DNA of 64,000 nucleotides from SSC4 sp964443225 (GTDB taxonomy: Bacteria; Chloroflexota; Anaerolineae; SSC4; Amarolineaceae). Below the pieces are notes generated by a model. That model searched no databases. It saw only the letters and a list, made by a program, of their open reading frames with translations, and was not told where the DNA came from. This document shows, piece by piece, positions 7,790 to 16,161 of the stretch; position 1 is the first letter of the stretch, and every line of letters starts with the position of its first letter. The stretch is from NCBI GenBank assembly GCA_964443225.1, contig CAYUCC010000007.1:44470-108469 (forward strand). The letters run 5' to 3'. The translations under genes and the position numbers were made by a program.

Positions 7790-8810
7790 GGTTGGCCGGT
7801 CCTTTCGGCTGGTTTGGCTTTATCAGCCGTGGAGTGTCGGCCCGCGCCTGCACGCTGGGCGGCGGCTCGGGCAGCTCCGTACGCGGCGCCCGCTTGAACA
7901 GGGAGCGTACGATCATTTCCACGGCGGTGTCGGCCGTGACGGTGCCTGAACGCACTTCGTCGCGCATCTGGCTGGCCATGGTCAGGCTTTGTCCCTGGAC
8001 CAGGCTCTGGACTTGTTCAGGATTCTCCGACAGGTGATCGAGGATTCGCTGCGTTTGCGCCTGGACGAACGGATCGAGTTCCTCTGGATGATCCTGCAGA
8101 TACGTCAGGTAATTGCCGGCCACCTGCTGGACCAACGCGTTTACTTCGTCCGGATTGGACTCGAGATAGGCCAGGTACTCCCCAGCCTGGCTGCGGATCA
8201 ACGCCTGCACCTGGTCAGGACTGCCCAGGAGATAGTCGAGGAAGAGTGACACCTGCGTGCGTACCAGGTCCTGGACCAGTTCGGGATTTTCCTGCAGATA
8301 AGCAAGATAGTCACCCGCCTGGCTGCGGATCAGGGCCTGCACCTGGTCCGGCTCGCTGAGCAGGAATGTCAGGTACTGGCCGGCCTGCTGCCGAATCAGG
8401 GCTTGCACCGCTGGATGATCGTTCAGTTCTGGCAGGATTTCTTCGACGGCGTGACGGATCAGGGTCCGCACAGCCGCATTACCATCCAGGTAGGTGATGA
8501 TCTCGTCGAGGGGGATGTCGACCACGGTGAGGGCAAATCGCCACACCCGTCCCTCTTCCTGGCGACCGACTTTGACCATTTCTTCGAGTCGTTCCTGCTG
8601 GCGGATCGCCACGGCGTCGAATGTCGTGCGCAGCGGTTTGAATAAATCGCTGTCGGTTACCGGTTTGACCACCGAGAGACCAGCTTTGCCCATCGCGCCG
8701 GCAGCACGCGCCAGTCGCCAGGTGCTGCGCCACGCCAAACCCGCCGCTTCTGACGTCACGCCGATGGCCAGGTAACGCGCTTTGTCGATGACCGTATCTT
8801 CTTCAGGCAT
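7782..8810 (-). CDS. Protein with tandem 22-residue repeats, unknown function
   Basis: 342 residues, no recognised family. After a ~110-residue N-terminal part, a 22-residue repeat starts at residues 135, 157, 179, 201, 223 and 245, with a partial copy at 267 and a degenerate one near 114. The consensus is roughly VQALIRSQAGxYLxYLxxNP. Each unit looks like one or two amphipathic helices, suggesting an alpha-solenoid or long helical bundle. There is no signal peptide or clear membrane segment. ATG 8810 has AGAGG 5 nt upstream and fits better than in-frame starts farther upstream. It is translationally coupled to the downstream RDD membrane protein, so it may be a cytoplasmic partner or scaffold for it; that is inference. 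Confidence 0.8.
   Translation of the reverse strand: MPEEDTVIDKARYLAIGVTSEAAGLAWRSTWRLARAAGAMGKAGLSVVKPVTDSDLFKPLRTTFDAVAIRQQERLEEMVKVGRQEEGRVWRFALTVVDIPLDEIITYLDGNAAVRTLIRHAVEEILPELNDHPAVQALIRQQAGQYLTFLLSEPDQVQALIRSQAGDYLAYLQENPELVQDLVRTQVSLFLDYLLGSPDQVQALIRSQAGEYLAYLESNPDEVNALVQQVAGNYLTYLQDHPEELDPFVQAQTQRILDHLSENPEQVQSLVQGQSLTMASQMRDEVRSGTVTADTAVEMIVRSLFKRAPRTELPEPPPSVQARADTPRLIKPNQPKGPANHE
8013..8408 (-). repeat. Six in-frame 66-bp repeats coding the 22-residue units
   Basis: Six consecutive 66-bp units inside the 7782-8810 gene encode the 22-residue repeats. Units beginning at residues 157 and 201 are the closest in protein sequence (VQALIRSQAG), pointing to relatively recent duplication within the array. 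Confidence 0.8.
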
Positions 8811-8961
8811 CTGCCTCTCACTTTCTGTGCCGGCCCAGCTGTCGCGTGGTCCAGCCAGAACCACAACCGGCGGCACCTGCCAAAAATCTGCCTCTGGCAC
8901 GATTATACCACACATCCCCCAAATTCCTCATCCCCGTCCAACAACCCACGCATCCCGCACC

Positions 8962-9042
8962 AATCCAAAATCCAATCCAAAATCAAAATCCAATCCAAAA
9001 TCCAAAATCCAATCCAAAATCCAAAATCCAAAACCCAAAATC
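8962..9042. repeat. Heptamer array (CCAAAAT), copy 2
   Basis: About ten CCAAAAT/CCAAT units between divergent genes, ending directly before the -35 element of the amrS promoter. It is in reverse orientation relative to copy 1. Confidence 0.9.
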
Positions 9043-9043
9043 C

Positions 9044-9072
9044 TTGAACCCTACCCCACTTTGCCGTATAAT
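9044..9072 (+). promoter_or_regulatory. Sigma70-type promoter of the amrS-like gene
   Basis: TTGAAC at 9044-9049, a 17-bp spacer, and a perfect TATAAT at 9067-9072. This gives a short leader of about 20 nt with AGGAGG before the ATG at 9100. Confidence 0.85.
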
Positions 9073-9099
9073 AGACCCTGTGATTCCCAGGAGGCTCAC

Positions 9100-10122
9100 A
9101 TGCGCCACGAAGCCACGTTGTACCGTCACTTGAAGAAATCGACCGTGCAGTGCACGGCGTGCGAGCATTTTTGTGCCATCGAGCCCGGCGGCATGGGGAA
9201 ATGCGGTGTGCGCCGTAACTACGATGGTGCGCTGTACCTGGTGGTTTACGGCGAAGCCGCTGCGCTGCACGTCGATCCGGTGGAGAAGAAGCCGCTCTTT
9301 CACTTTCTGCCCACCCAGCCGATTCTCTCGCTGGGCACGGTTGGCTGCAACTTCCAGTGCGAATTCTGTCAGAACTGGCACATCAGCCAGGCCGGTCACC
9401 TGGCCGATCCCGATCGTCCCAGCGGTCAGGAAATTCTGCCGGCTGACCTGGTGGCCACCTGCCGGCGGCGCGCCATTCCGATGCTGGCCTACACCTACAA
9501 CGAACCGACGGTCTTCTTCGAGTACGCCTACGACACGGCGCGCCTGGCCCATGCGCACGGCATCCGCAACGTCTTCGTCAGCAGCGGCTTCGAGTCGCTG
9601 GCCGCGCTGGAGAAAATCGAACCCTACCTGGATGCGATCAACGTCGATCTCAAGTCGTTTCGCGACTCGTTTTATCGCCAGGTGTGCGGCACACGTCTGC
9701 AGCCGGTGCTGCGCAACATCGAGCACATCGTGCGCTGTGCGCGGACGTGGATCGAAATCACAACCCTGTTGATCCCAGGGCTCAACGACTCCGATGCCGA
9801 GCTGCGTGAGATGACGGCCTGGTTAGCCGATGTGTCAGTGGACATGCCGTGGCACCTGTCGGCCTTTCACCCCGATTTCCGGATGACCGACCGGCCGCCA
9901 ACACCGCACCACACCCTGGCGCGGGCCTGGGAGATTGGCCGCGAAGCGGGCCTGCGTTACGTCTACGTCGGCAACGCGCATGACCCGCGGCGCGAGGCGA
10001 CCGACTGCCCGGCCTGCGGCACGCGCCTGATCAGCCGTGACTGGTATCGGGTGCAGCTGCATTGGGACGTGCCCGGCGTGTGCCCGCGCTGTGGTACAGC
10101 CATTCCCGGGGTGTGGGAATGA
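9100..10122 (+). CDS. amrS: AmmeMemoRadiSam-system radical SAM enzyme, AmrS-like
   Basis: 340 residues. The N-terminal zinc/Cys segment CTACEHFCAIEPGGMGKCGVR is followed by the radical SAM cluster motif C-x3-C-x2-C (CNFQCEFCQNW) and a TIM-barrel with YTYNEPTVFFEY and DAINVDLKSF. A C-terminal four-Cys element (CPACGTR ... CPRCGTA) probably binds metal. The layout matches AmrS, the radical SAM member of the AMMECR1/MEMO/radical SAM set, whose chemistry is not well defined; it also resembles pyruvate formate-lyase activases. ATG 9100 is preceded by AGGAGG and a strong promoter; longer in-frame starts would read through the heptamer array and the promoter. No MEMO or AMMECR1 gene is adjacent. Confidence 0.88.
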   Translation: MRHEATLYRHLKKSTVQCTACEHFCAIEPGGMGKCGVRRNYDGALYLVVYGEAAALHVDPVEKKPLFHFLPTQPILSLGTVGCNFQCEFCQNWHISQAGHLADPDRPSGQEILPADLVATCRRRAIPMLAYTYNEPTVFFEYAYDTARLAHAHGIRNVFVSSGFESLAALEKIEPYLDAINVDLKSFRDSFYRQVCGTRLQPVLRNIEHIVRCARTWIEITTLLIPGLNDSDAELREMTAWLADVSVDMPWHLSAFHPDFRMTDRPPTPHHTLARAWEIGREAGLRYVYVGNAHDPRREATDCPACGTRLISRDWYRVQLHWDVPGVCPRCGTAIPGVWE

Positions 10123-10123
10123 A

Positions 10124-10198
10124 ACGTGCCGGACTCTCGTCCGGCACGTGATACGCATGCGCTCCCCGAATCAGCCGAACCACAGCGCGGCTGATTCG
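10124..10198. terminator. Two perfect hairpins between convergent amrS and META-protein genes
   Basis: Stem 10124-10134 with 10139-10149 (11 bp, loop TCTC) and stem 10167-10177 with 10188-10198 (11 bp, 10-nt loop). There is no T-tract on either strand, so termination is likely from position but not canonical. Confidence 0.55.
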
Positions 10199-10210
10199 AA
10201 CAAACACGGC

Positions 10211-11809
10211 TTACTTGACGGCGAAATTGACCAGCATGGCCCCACTGGCGTCGCGAATTGTCAGTACGTTGTTGGTGATGTCGTACGTCGCTGCCTGGGA
10301 CAGAGCTACCAGGAAGGCCTGCTCCTGATCCATGATGCCCTCTGGTTCCGCACACATCATCATCGTCGACATCGGCAGCTCGATCGTGATCTTGTCGCCA
10401 TCGACGGTGTAGCCGGCCGAGTACCGGTTGCAGCCCGCCGTGCCGCCGACCTTGCTGCCGTCGAACGTGGCGGTGATTTCGGTTCCATTGAGTGGTGAAA
10501 CCACGGCTTCCCGGCCGTTGTTGATGCCCGTGGCGACCCAGTTGGCCCCCTCCAGACCCGAACCGGTCTGTGCGTCGAAGGTCATCACCACCGTGCCATT
10601 GGCGTCGAGCAGCATCATCTGGCCATTGCTGATCTCATAACTGGTCGTTGCACCCAGGCCGGCGAAGAACGCCTGCTCCAGTGCCATCACCGGCTCGGGG
10701 CACATCTTTTTGGTCGACGCCATCGGCGAGAACGTCAGCTGGTTGCCATCGACCTTGTACGAGCCGCTGTAGGTGTTGCAGCCGGCAGAGCCATTGACCT
10801 GGCCATCGGCGCTGAACGTCATCGTTACGCGGCCGCCGGTAAGGGCATCGAGCGACAGGCTGCCGTCACCAAACGTGGCCAACGTCCATGGGTTCGTGGT
10901 CAGACCGATTGGCTCGGCGGGGGGAATCGTGTTACCCACCAGCGCGTCGGCGGCGGCGACGTAATTGACGAGCAGGGCACCGGTGGCATCACGAATCTCC
11001 AAACGATCTTCGCGAATCTGGAACGTGGCGGCCTGGGTCAGCGCCGCCAGGTAGGCCTGTTCCTGTTCCATCAGCCCTTCTGGTTCCGCACACATCATCA
11101 TGGTGGATGCGGGCATCGTGATGGCGATCTTATTTCCATCGATGGTGTATGATGCGGTGTAGGTATTGCAGCCAGCCGAACCACCCAGCTGCCCGTTTTC
11201 GAACAGCGCCGTGATTTCCGTGCCGCTCTGGACCGAAACGACGGCCTGCCGGCCATTGTTGACGCTCACGGCAACCCAATTGGTGCCTTCCAGGCTCTTA
11301 CTCTCCAGCGGTGCAAAGTTCAGGACCATCTGGCCATTGGCATCCATCAGGTCCAGCTGGCCATCCGTGATCTGGAAACTGGCGGTTTTGGCCAGCGCAG
11401 CCAGGTAGGCCTGTTCCAGTGTCATCAACGCCGGATCGCACGCCATCATGGTGGAAATCAGCGGCCCAAACGTCAGCGAGTTGCCATCGACCGTGTAACC
11501 CCCGCTGTAGGTGTTGCAGCCGGCAAAACCACTGGCGCGACCTTCGGAATTGAACTCGAGGGTGATGTTTTTGCCCTGCAAGGCAGCCAGCGGGACGTCA
11601 GGGCCACCAAAGGCCTGCAGCGCCCACGGGGTGCTGGTGAGTGCCGACGGCTCCGCCGGTGTGAGTTCACCGCCCTCGGGCGTGGGCTCCTCAGGGGACG
11701 GCCTGTCGCTCGTGGTCGGGGCGGGGTTGCCACCTGCCGGTACGCACGCCGCCAGCAGCAGCGACGAGATTGCCATCAATGCAACGAAAAAAAACAGTTT
11801 GGTTCTCAT
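10211..11809 (-). CDS. Lipoprotein with four META (HslJ-like) domains
   Basis: 532 residues. The signal peptide ends in a lipobox (LLLAAC, Cys near 22), then a Pro/Thr/Glu-rich linker, then four META domains of about 110 residues, each with AGCNxYSxxY, a STxxMC segment and an EQAYLAAL-like helix. Domains 1 and 3 resemble each other, and so do 2 and 4 (both with NNGR-AVVS, GTEITA and STMMMCAEPEG), so a two-domain unit has been duplicated. META domains occur in HslJ and other secreted or envelope proteins; in E. coli HslJ is linked to novobiocin resistance, but a general function is not known. ATG 11809 is chosen: AAGGAG lies 12-14 nt upstream and the lipobox follows at normal distance. Single gene. 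Confidence 0.88.
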   Translation of the reverse strand: MRTKLFFFVALMAISSLLLAACVPAGGNPAPTTSDRPSPEEPTPEGGELTPAEPSALTSTPWALQAFGGPDVPLAALQGKNITLEFNSEGRASGFAGCNTYSGGYTVDGNSLTFGPLISTMMACDPALMTLEQAYLAALAKTASFQITDGQLDLMDANGQMVLNFAPLESKSLEGTNWVAVSVNNGRQAVVSVQSGTEITALFENGQLGGSAGCNTYTASYTIDGNKIAITMPASTMMMCAEPEGLMEQEQAYLAALTQAATFQIREDRLEIRDATGALLVNYVAAADALVGNTIPPAEPIGLTTNPWTLATFGDGSLSLDALTGGRVTMTFSADGQVNGSAGCNTYSGSYKVDGNQLTFSPMASTKKMCPEPVMALEQAFFAGLGATTSYEISNGQMMLLDANGTVVMTFDAQTGSGLEGANWVATGINNGREAVVSPLNGTEITATFDGSKVGGTAGCNRYSAGYTVDGDKITIELPMSTMMMCAEPEGIMDQEQAFLVALSQAATYDITNNVLTIRDASGAMLVNFAVK

Positions 11810-12068
11810 GAAACGATTATTCTCCTTTTCTTCTTTCACCTACGCGTGAGCGCTACAACAGCGACCCATGCCACCTCTCCGGCACGCCACCCGGCGAGCT
11901 GTCTCGATACACGCCGCGCCTTGCGTCCGGCACGCGTTGACAACGCCGCGGTGCCTTCAAGACGGATTCTAGACGCCGGCCGGGCACGATAGGTTCCCGG
12001 CCCCAAAAAAAGGGGGGCCGGACGATCGTGTCGCCCAGACCCCCCATCGCACGACGCGATCGAGCACA
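11810..12068. other. Non-coding spacer upstream of the META lipoprotein gene
   Basis: 259 bp with no credible gene. It holds a G/C hairpin (11997-12004 with 12014-12021, A-rich loop) 50-70 bp past the stop of the small membrane protein gene, possibly its terminator, and a GC-rich stretch that would be the leader of the META gene transcript. I see no recognisable riboswitch. Confidence 0.5.
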
Positions 12069-12230
12069 CTACGCGTCGGCGGATGCTGTGGTCAATTCGG
12101 GCGCTTCCGTGATTTCCGGCAGCACCACACCGCGCGCGGCCATCAGTTTGCGCAGCAGCAGAACGGTGACGATCAACGCAACGAACAGACCCACGCCCAC
12201 ACCTAATATCTGGTTACGATTGAGTTCCAT
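12069..12230 (-). CDS. Small single-span membrane protein (53 residues)
   Basis: 53 residues: a short polar N-terminus (MELNRNQ), one strongly hydrophobic segment at about residues 8-27 (ILGVGVGLFVALIVTVLLL), a basic RKLMAARG stretch and an acidic/Thr C-terminus. ATG 12230 is preceded by AGGAG at 7 nt, which is the main support for it being real; longer in-frame starts run into a heptamer array. The topology would be N-out/C-in by the positive-inside rule. No family recognised. Confidence 0.62.
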   Translation of the reverse strand: MELNRNQILGVGVGLFVALIVTVLLLRKLMAARGVVLPEITEAPELTTASADA

Positions 12231-12336
12231 GTCATTTCTCCTCGCACACTCTGCCAGCAGCCGTCCGGTGGGAAACACAGACCTGACTAGTAATAATAAT
12301 AACCCACCACCCACCAAATGCCAAATCAGCCGCCCC

Positions 12337-12375
12337 AATCCAAAATCCAAAACCTAAAATCCAAAATCTAAAATG
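12337..12375. repeat. Heptamer array (CCAAAAT), copy 3, overlapping a stop codon
   Basis: Five to six CCAAAAT/CTAAAAT units. The last unit supplies the TAG stop of the minus-strand SRPBCC gene (bases 12368-12370). Confidence 0.88.
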
Positions 12376-12820
12376 GCAACCGCGCCAATCCTTCCCCACC
12401 CCACTGCATCACGACATCGTGATTGTAGGCGAAAAACGGGCGGGCCAGGGGGGCCAGGGCATTCATCCAGGCTTTGGTGGTGCGCACGTTCCAATCGTAG
12501 CGCACGGTCGTGACCTGGCCGTCACTGCTGAGGTGCCAGACGCCCGTGCCTTCCAACTCGCCACTGGCGCGACCCGCCAGGTATGTGGGGGCTTCGACGT
12601 GCGTCACGGTCATGTCGAATACGAGCCGGTAGGGCAATTTGCTTTTCCAGGTATATCGGCGCACGCCGCCAATACCGTTAACGTCGCCGGGCTGCAGTTC
12701 CTCGACGCGTTCCACGCCCTTCCACCATGATGGCCAGCGCTCGCTGTGTACGATGGCATCATAGACTTGCTCGATGGGCGCGGCCACGCGCCAGGTGGTG
12801 GTGAATGCATAATCGGCCAT
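12368..12820 (-). CDS. SRPBCC (START-like) family protein
   Basis: 150 residues. Begins YAFTTTWRVAAPIEQVYDAI, the beta-strand/helix start of polyketide cyclase/dehydrase-type SRPBCC proteins, then WPSWWKGVERVEEL, TWKSKLPYRLVFDMTV and a final long helix (AWMNALAPLARPFFAYNHDVVMQW). Such proteins bind small hydrophobic ligands in a cavity; the ligand here cannot be told. ATG at 12820 has AAGGAG at 8 nt. The stop codon lies inside a heptamer array, so the last residues may have been altered by array insertion. It stands alone between minus-strand genes. Confidence 0.85.
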   Translation of the reverse strand: MADYAFTTTWRVAAPIEQVYDAIVHSERWPSWWKGVERVEELQPGDVNGIGGVRRYTWKSKLPYRLVFDMTVTHVEAPTYLAGRASGELEGTGVWHLSSDGQVTTVRYDWNVRTTKAWMNALAPLARPFFAYNHDVVMQWGGEGLARLPF

Positions 12821-12995
12821 GGTGATTGCTCCTTTGTGGCTGGTTGTGTACGACAGTGGTTCGATTATGCCACAGGGAGTTGTTCACTTTCCAGACCAGG
12901 CGCTGGCCATTTTGTGCTCAGGTGTTTGCGAAGAAGCAGTGTGGCTCACCCGTCGTGGTGGCGGCACAACCGTCGAGCTTGGTGCAGGGAGGAGA

Positions 12996-14114
12996 TCACG
13001 CAATCTGGCTGGCAGCGACGCGGACGTGGGCTGCCGGTGCGATCCAGCCCTGGGCGGCAGCGTGATTGGCCATCCCCAACGCATCGGCCGCCAGGACGAA
13101 GGCCGTGCCGGCCGCTGTCATGGCCTCGGCCAGGGGGCGCAGGCGCGGATCATTTTCGCCGATGTTGAGCACGTCCCGGATATAGACGGCCCGGATACGC
13201 CCGGGATAGCGGCGCACCACGTCGTGGTAGATTTCGGGATCGTGCTGACCGCTGTCACCGACGAGGATGAAGGGAAGATCGGTGTAAAAGTCGAGCAGCT
13301 GCTGGATGATCGCGGTCTTGTGCGCGGTGTGAAACGCCGAGGGCTGCTCGATGTCGTCCAGGCCCCAGTCGCGCAGAAAGAGCACCGGGCCGATGGGGAT
13401 GTCGTGCAGGTGGAAGAAGTCGGACAGCAGGTCGTACAGGTTCCAGGGGCTGCTGGAGACGTAGAACAGCGGATTGGCGGCGCTGCCCGATGCGCCGGCA
13501 AACAACGCCCGGCACAGCTCGGCCATCCCCGGGAGTGGCAGCCGCGTATGCGCATTACTCAGAAACACGGTGCGCAGCATCGACAGCAGGTGGGTTGCGT
13601 CGGACTGCACCACGGTGTCATCGATATCACTGATGATGCCCAGCGTTGCACTGGCTGGCGGGGTCAGGACCTGGCCGGTGGCGCGCACGGGGATGGGGTG
13701 GTTGGCCACCGGGGTCAGCAGTTCGAGATCCACGGTTTGCCAGAGCATTGTGCCATCCCAGGGTGCGGCAGGTTCGAGACACACCGTAAAATAGCCCTCG
13801 TTGTCGGTCTCGATCTCCTGACTGGCGTCGCGACAAGTGGCCCGCAGGCGTACGCCGGGCGCTTCATCACTCTCGAAACGACGGAACATGTTGGCAAGAT
13901 TGGCCCAGAGGGAATCGTCGGCGCTGGATGGGGTGATGGGTTCATAGGCCTGGACCCGCCCGTGGAGGTGAACCTGCCGGGGTGAGCCGTAACCGCGGTA
14001 GGCCATGATGGTCAGCGGGCGCCCGTCGGCGCCGGGCGGCGCGGCCTTCCAGTTGTCGAAACGCCGGTCGATCCCGCCGACCCGTTCGGCCAGCCAGTGC
14101 TGCCAGGTACTCAT
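12996..14114 (-). CDS. APP1-family phosphatidate phosphatase (DUF2183)
   Basis: 372 residues. The C-terminal half carries the HAD-like catalytic signature DIDDTV (DxDxT) near residue 180, the stretch NPLFYVSSSPWNLYDLL, and FILVGDSGQHDPEIY, all typical of the APP1 catalytic domain that dephosphorylates phosphatidate to diacylglycerol in yeast. The N-terminal half is a beta-rich region (VHLHGRVQAYEP, EIETDNEGYFTVCLEP) as found in bacterial homologues. ATG 14114 overlaps the stop of the preceding membrane-protein gene (ATGA). Third gene of an overlapping set with an HD phosphohydrolase and a small membrane protein; a joint role in lipid or envelope phosphate metabolism is inferred. Confidence 0.88.
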   Translation of the reverse strand: MSTWQHWLAERVGGIDRRFDNWKAAPPGADGRPLTIMAYRGYGSPRQVHLHGRVQAYEPITPSSADDSLWANLANMFRRFESDEAPGVRLRATCRDASQEIETDNEGYFTVCLEPAAPWDGTMLWQTVDLELLTPVANHPIPVRATGQVLTPPASATLGIISDIDDTVVQSDATHLLSMLRTVFLSNAHTRLPLPGMAELCRALFAGASGSAANPLFYVSSSPWNLYDLLSDFFHLHDIPIGPVLFLRDWGLDDIEQPSAFHTAHKTAIIQQLLDFYTDLPFILVGDSGQHDPEIYHDVVRRYPGRIRAVYIRDVLNIGENDPRLRPLAEAMTAAGTAFVLAADALGMANHAAAQGWIAPAAHVRVAASQIA

Positions 14115-14563
14115 GCCGGCGCCTGGTCGGGACCGGGCAGCGTGCGCTGCAGCAGGCGGCCAACCGCCAGGCCCCAGCCGGCGATCAGCACCGTCAGGTA
14201 GAGTGCCGTCACACCCGGCGAGGCGGCCGATTCGCCCACGGTCAGCTCGAACAGGATGAGGGCAACGGCGAGGAACGAGCCCGTCCGCGCACCCACCTGC
14301 CAGGCTGGACGCGTCGTGCGTGCGGCATTGCGCCCGATGAGCGCGCCAAAGAGAACGGCGCCCCCCATGAAGATCGCGACGCCGAGCAGACGTTGGCTCC
14401 ACGAACTGGACGGTGACGCCAGGACCAGATCGAAAGGGACGAAGGGCAGGCGCGCAACGAGGGCACCCAGGTAAAGCAGGAGAAGAACGGGGACCGCCAA
14501 CACCAGACCCAGGGCTCCCCCGCGCTGGGCGGGTGTCGATCGCATCGGTTCAGTCTGGCTCAT
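14111..14563 (-). CDS. Four-span membrane protein, unknown function
   Basis: 150 residues with four hydrophobic segments: GLVLAVPVLLLLYLGALVA, LGVAIFMGGAVLFGALIG, GSFLAVALILFELTV and ALYLTVLIAGWGLAVG. No family recognised. The ATG at 14563 lies within the last codons of the upstream HD-domain gene, and its own stop overlaps the start of the APP1-type phosphatase gene, so the three are translated together. This suggests a membrane partner for one of the two hydrolases. Confidence 0.75.
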   Translation of the reverse strand: MSQTEPMRSTPAQRGGALGLVLAVPVLLLLYLGALVARLPFVPFDLVLASPSSSWSQRLLGVAIFMGGAVLFGALIGRNAARTTRPAWQVGARTGSFLAVALILFELTVGESAASPGVTALYLTVLIAGWGLAVGRLLQRTLPGPDQAPA

Positions 14564-15170
14564 GTGCGCCCTCGCTGCTGGCCACGAGGGCCAGCACCGT
14601 TTCCAGGTTGTGCTGTTTGCCGGTCCCGCGCAGGGCACGGGCCATGGGTGTGAAATAGCGGTGTTCCTGCAAAAATGTCACCTCGTAGCGATACCAGTCG
14701 AGATCGGGCATCGCCTGGCCAAAAGCCGCCATCTCGGCGCGTAGATCGGCATTACGCGTCAGAAAGTTGCTGCTACCCAAGGCATCCAGGTCGGCATCGG
14801 CCATGATCTGTTCCAACAGATTGCCTGGCTGCTGTGGCACTTTGGTTGCACGGATCAAGGCAGCAATTCGCGCCACCTGATGGGGCGCATAACCAAACTG
14901 CGGCAGCGTGGCGGTAGCGATCCGCACGCTGGCCTCTTCGTGCCCGGCGCGTGTTTCGATGTATCCCAGGTCGTGGTACAGCGCAGCCGTGCGCAGCAGC
15001 AGAACGTCTTCTCCGTTCAGGCCGGCCATCGCGGCCAGACGCTCAGCAGCGGGCAAAACCTCATCCAGGGTATGGTAGGCATTGTGGTACGACAGGTTTG
15101 CCGGCAGGTCGAGGCGGAGCCGATCTTGTGCGTACGCATAGGCACGCTCGTAGTTGGGTTCAGTGGTCAT
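14550..15170 (-). CDS. HD-domain metal-dependent phosphohydrolase
   Basis: 206 residues. HD-domain ligands are visible in order: SYHNAYHTLDEVL, then ALYHDLGY (the HD pair) near residue 65, HEEASV, and ADADLDALG near residue 125. This layout matches small HD phosphohydrolases, which cleave phosphate esters of nucleotides or similar compounds; the substrate is unknown. First gene of the HD/membrane/APP1 overlapping set transcribed leftward. The ATG at 15170 has a weak AAGG upstream. Confidence 0.85.
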   Translation of the reverse strand: MTTEPNYERAYAYAQDRLRLDLPANLSYHNAYHTLDEVLPAAERLAAMAGLNGEDVLLLRTAALYHDLGYIETRAGHEEASVRIATATLPQFGYAPHQVARIAALIRATKVPQQPGNLLEQIMADADLDALGSSNFLTRNADLRAEMAAFGQAMPDLDWYRYEVTFLQEHRYFTPMARALRGTGKQHNLETVLALVASSEGAHEPD

Positions 15171-15292
15171 GCTCTATTGCCTTGAATCGTCGGTTGCGCA
15201 GGGACCGTGCTGCGCCAGGTGGGGCGGAGTATAACACGGGAACCGTGAAAGGTGAAACGTGGGAGTGGGGAGCGGTTGAGCGGAGGCGGAGT

Positions 15293-15329
15293 ACAAAAAC
15301 CTGGCTCGGCCTTCCAGCCGAGCCAGGTT
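15293..15329 (-). terminator. Intrinsic terminator of the ABC exporter operon
   Basis: A perfect 13-bp stem (15298-15310 with 15317-15329, 6-nt loop). On the minus strand it is followed by a T5 tract (bases 15299 down to 15295). It lies 23 bp beyond the stop of the ATP-binding gene. Confidence 0.85.
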
Positions 15330-15351
15330 GGGATTGAGTGGGTGTTGGGTA

Positions 15352-16152
<801 letters not shown>

Positions 16153-16161
16153 GTGATTACC

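Noticed and set aside
13000..14000. Plus-strand open frame of 388 codons opposite the APP1 phosphatase
   Set aside because: The minus strand has the DIDDTV catalytic motif and overlaps neighbouring genes in operon style; high GC explains the shadow.
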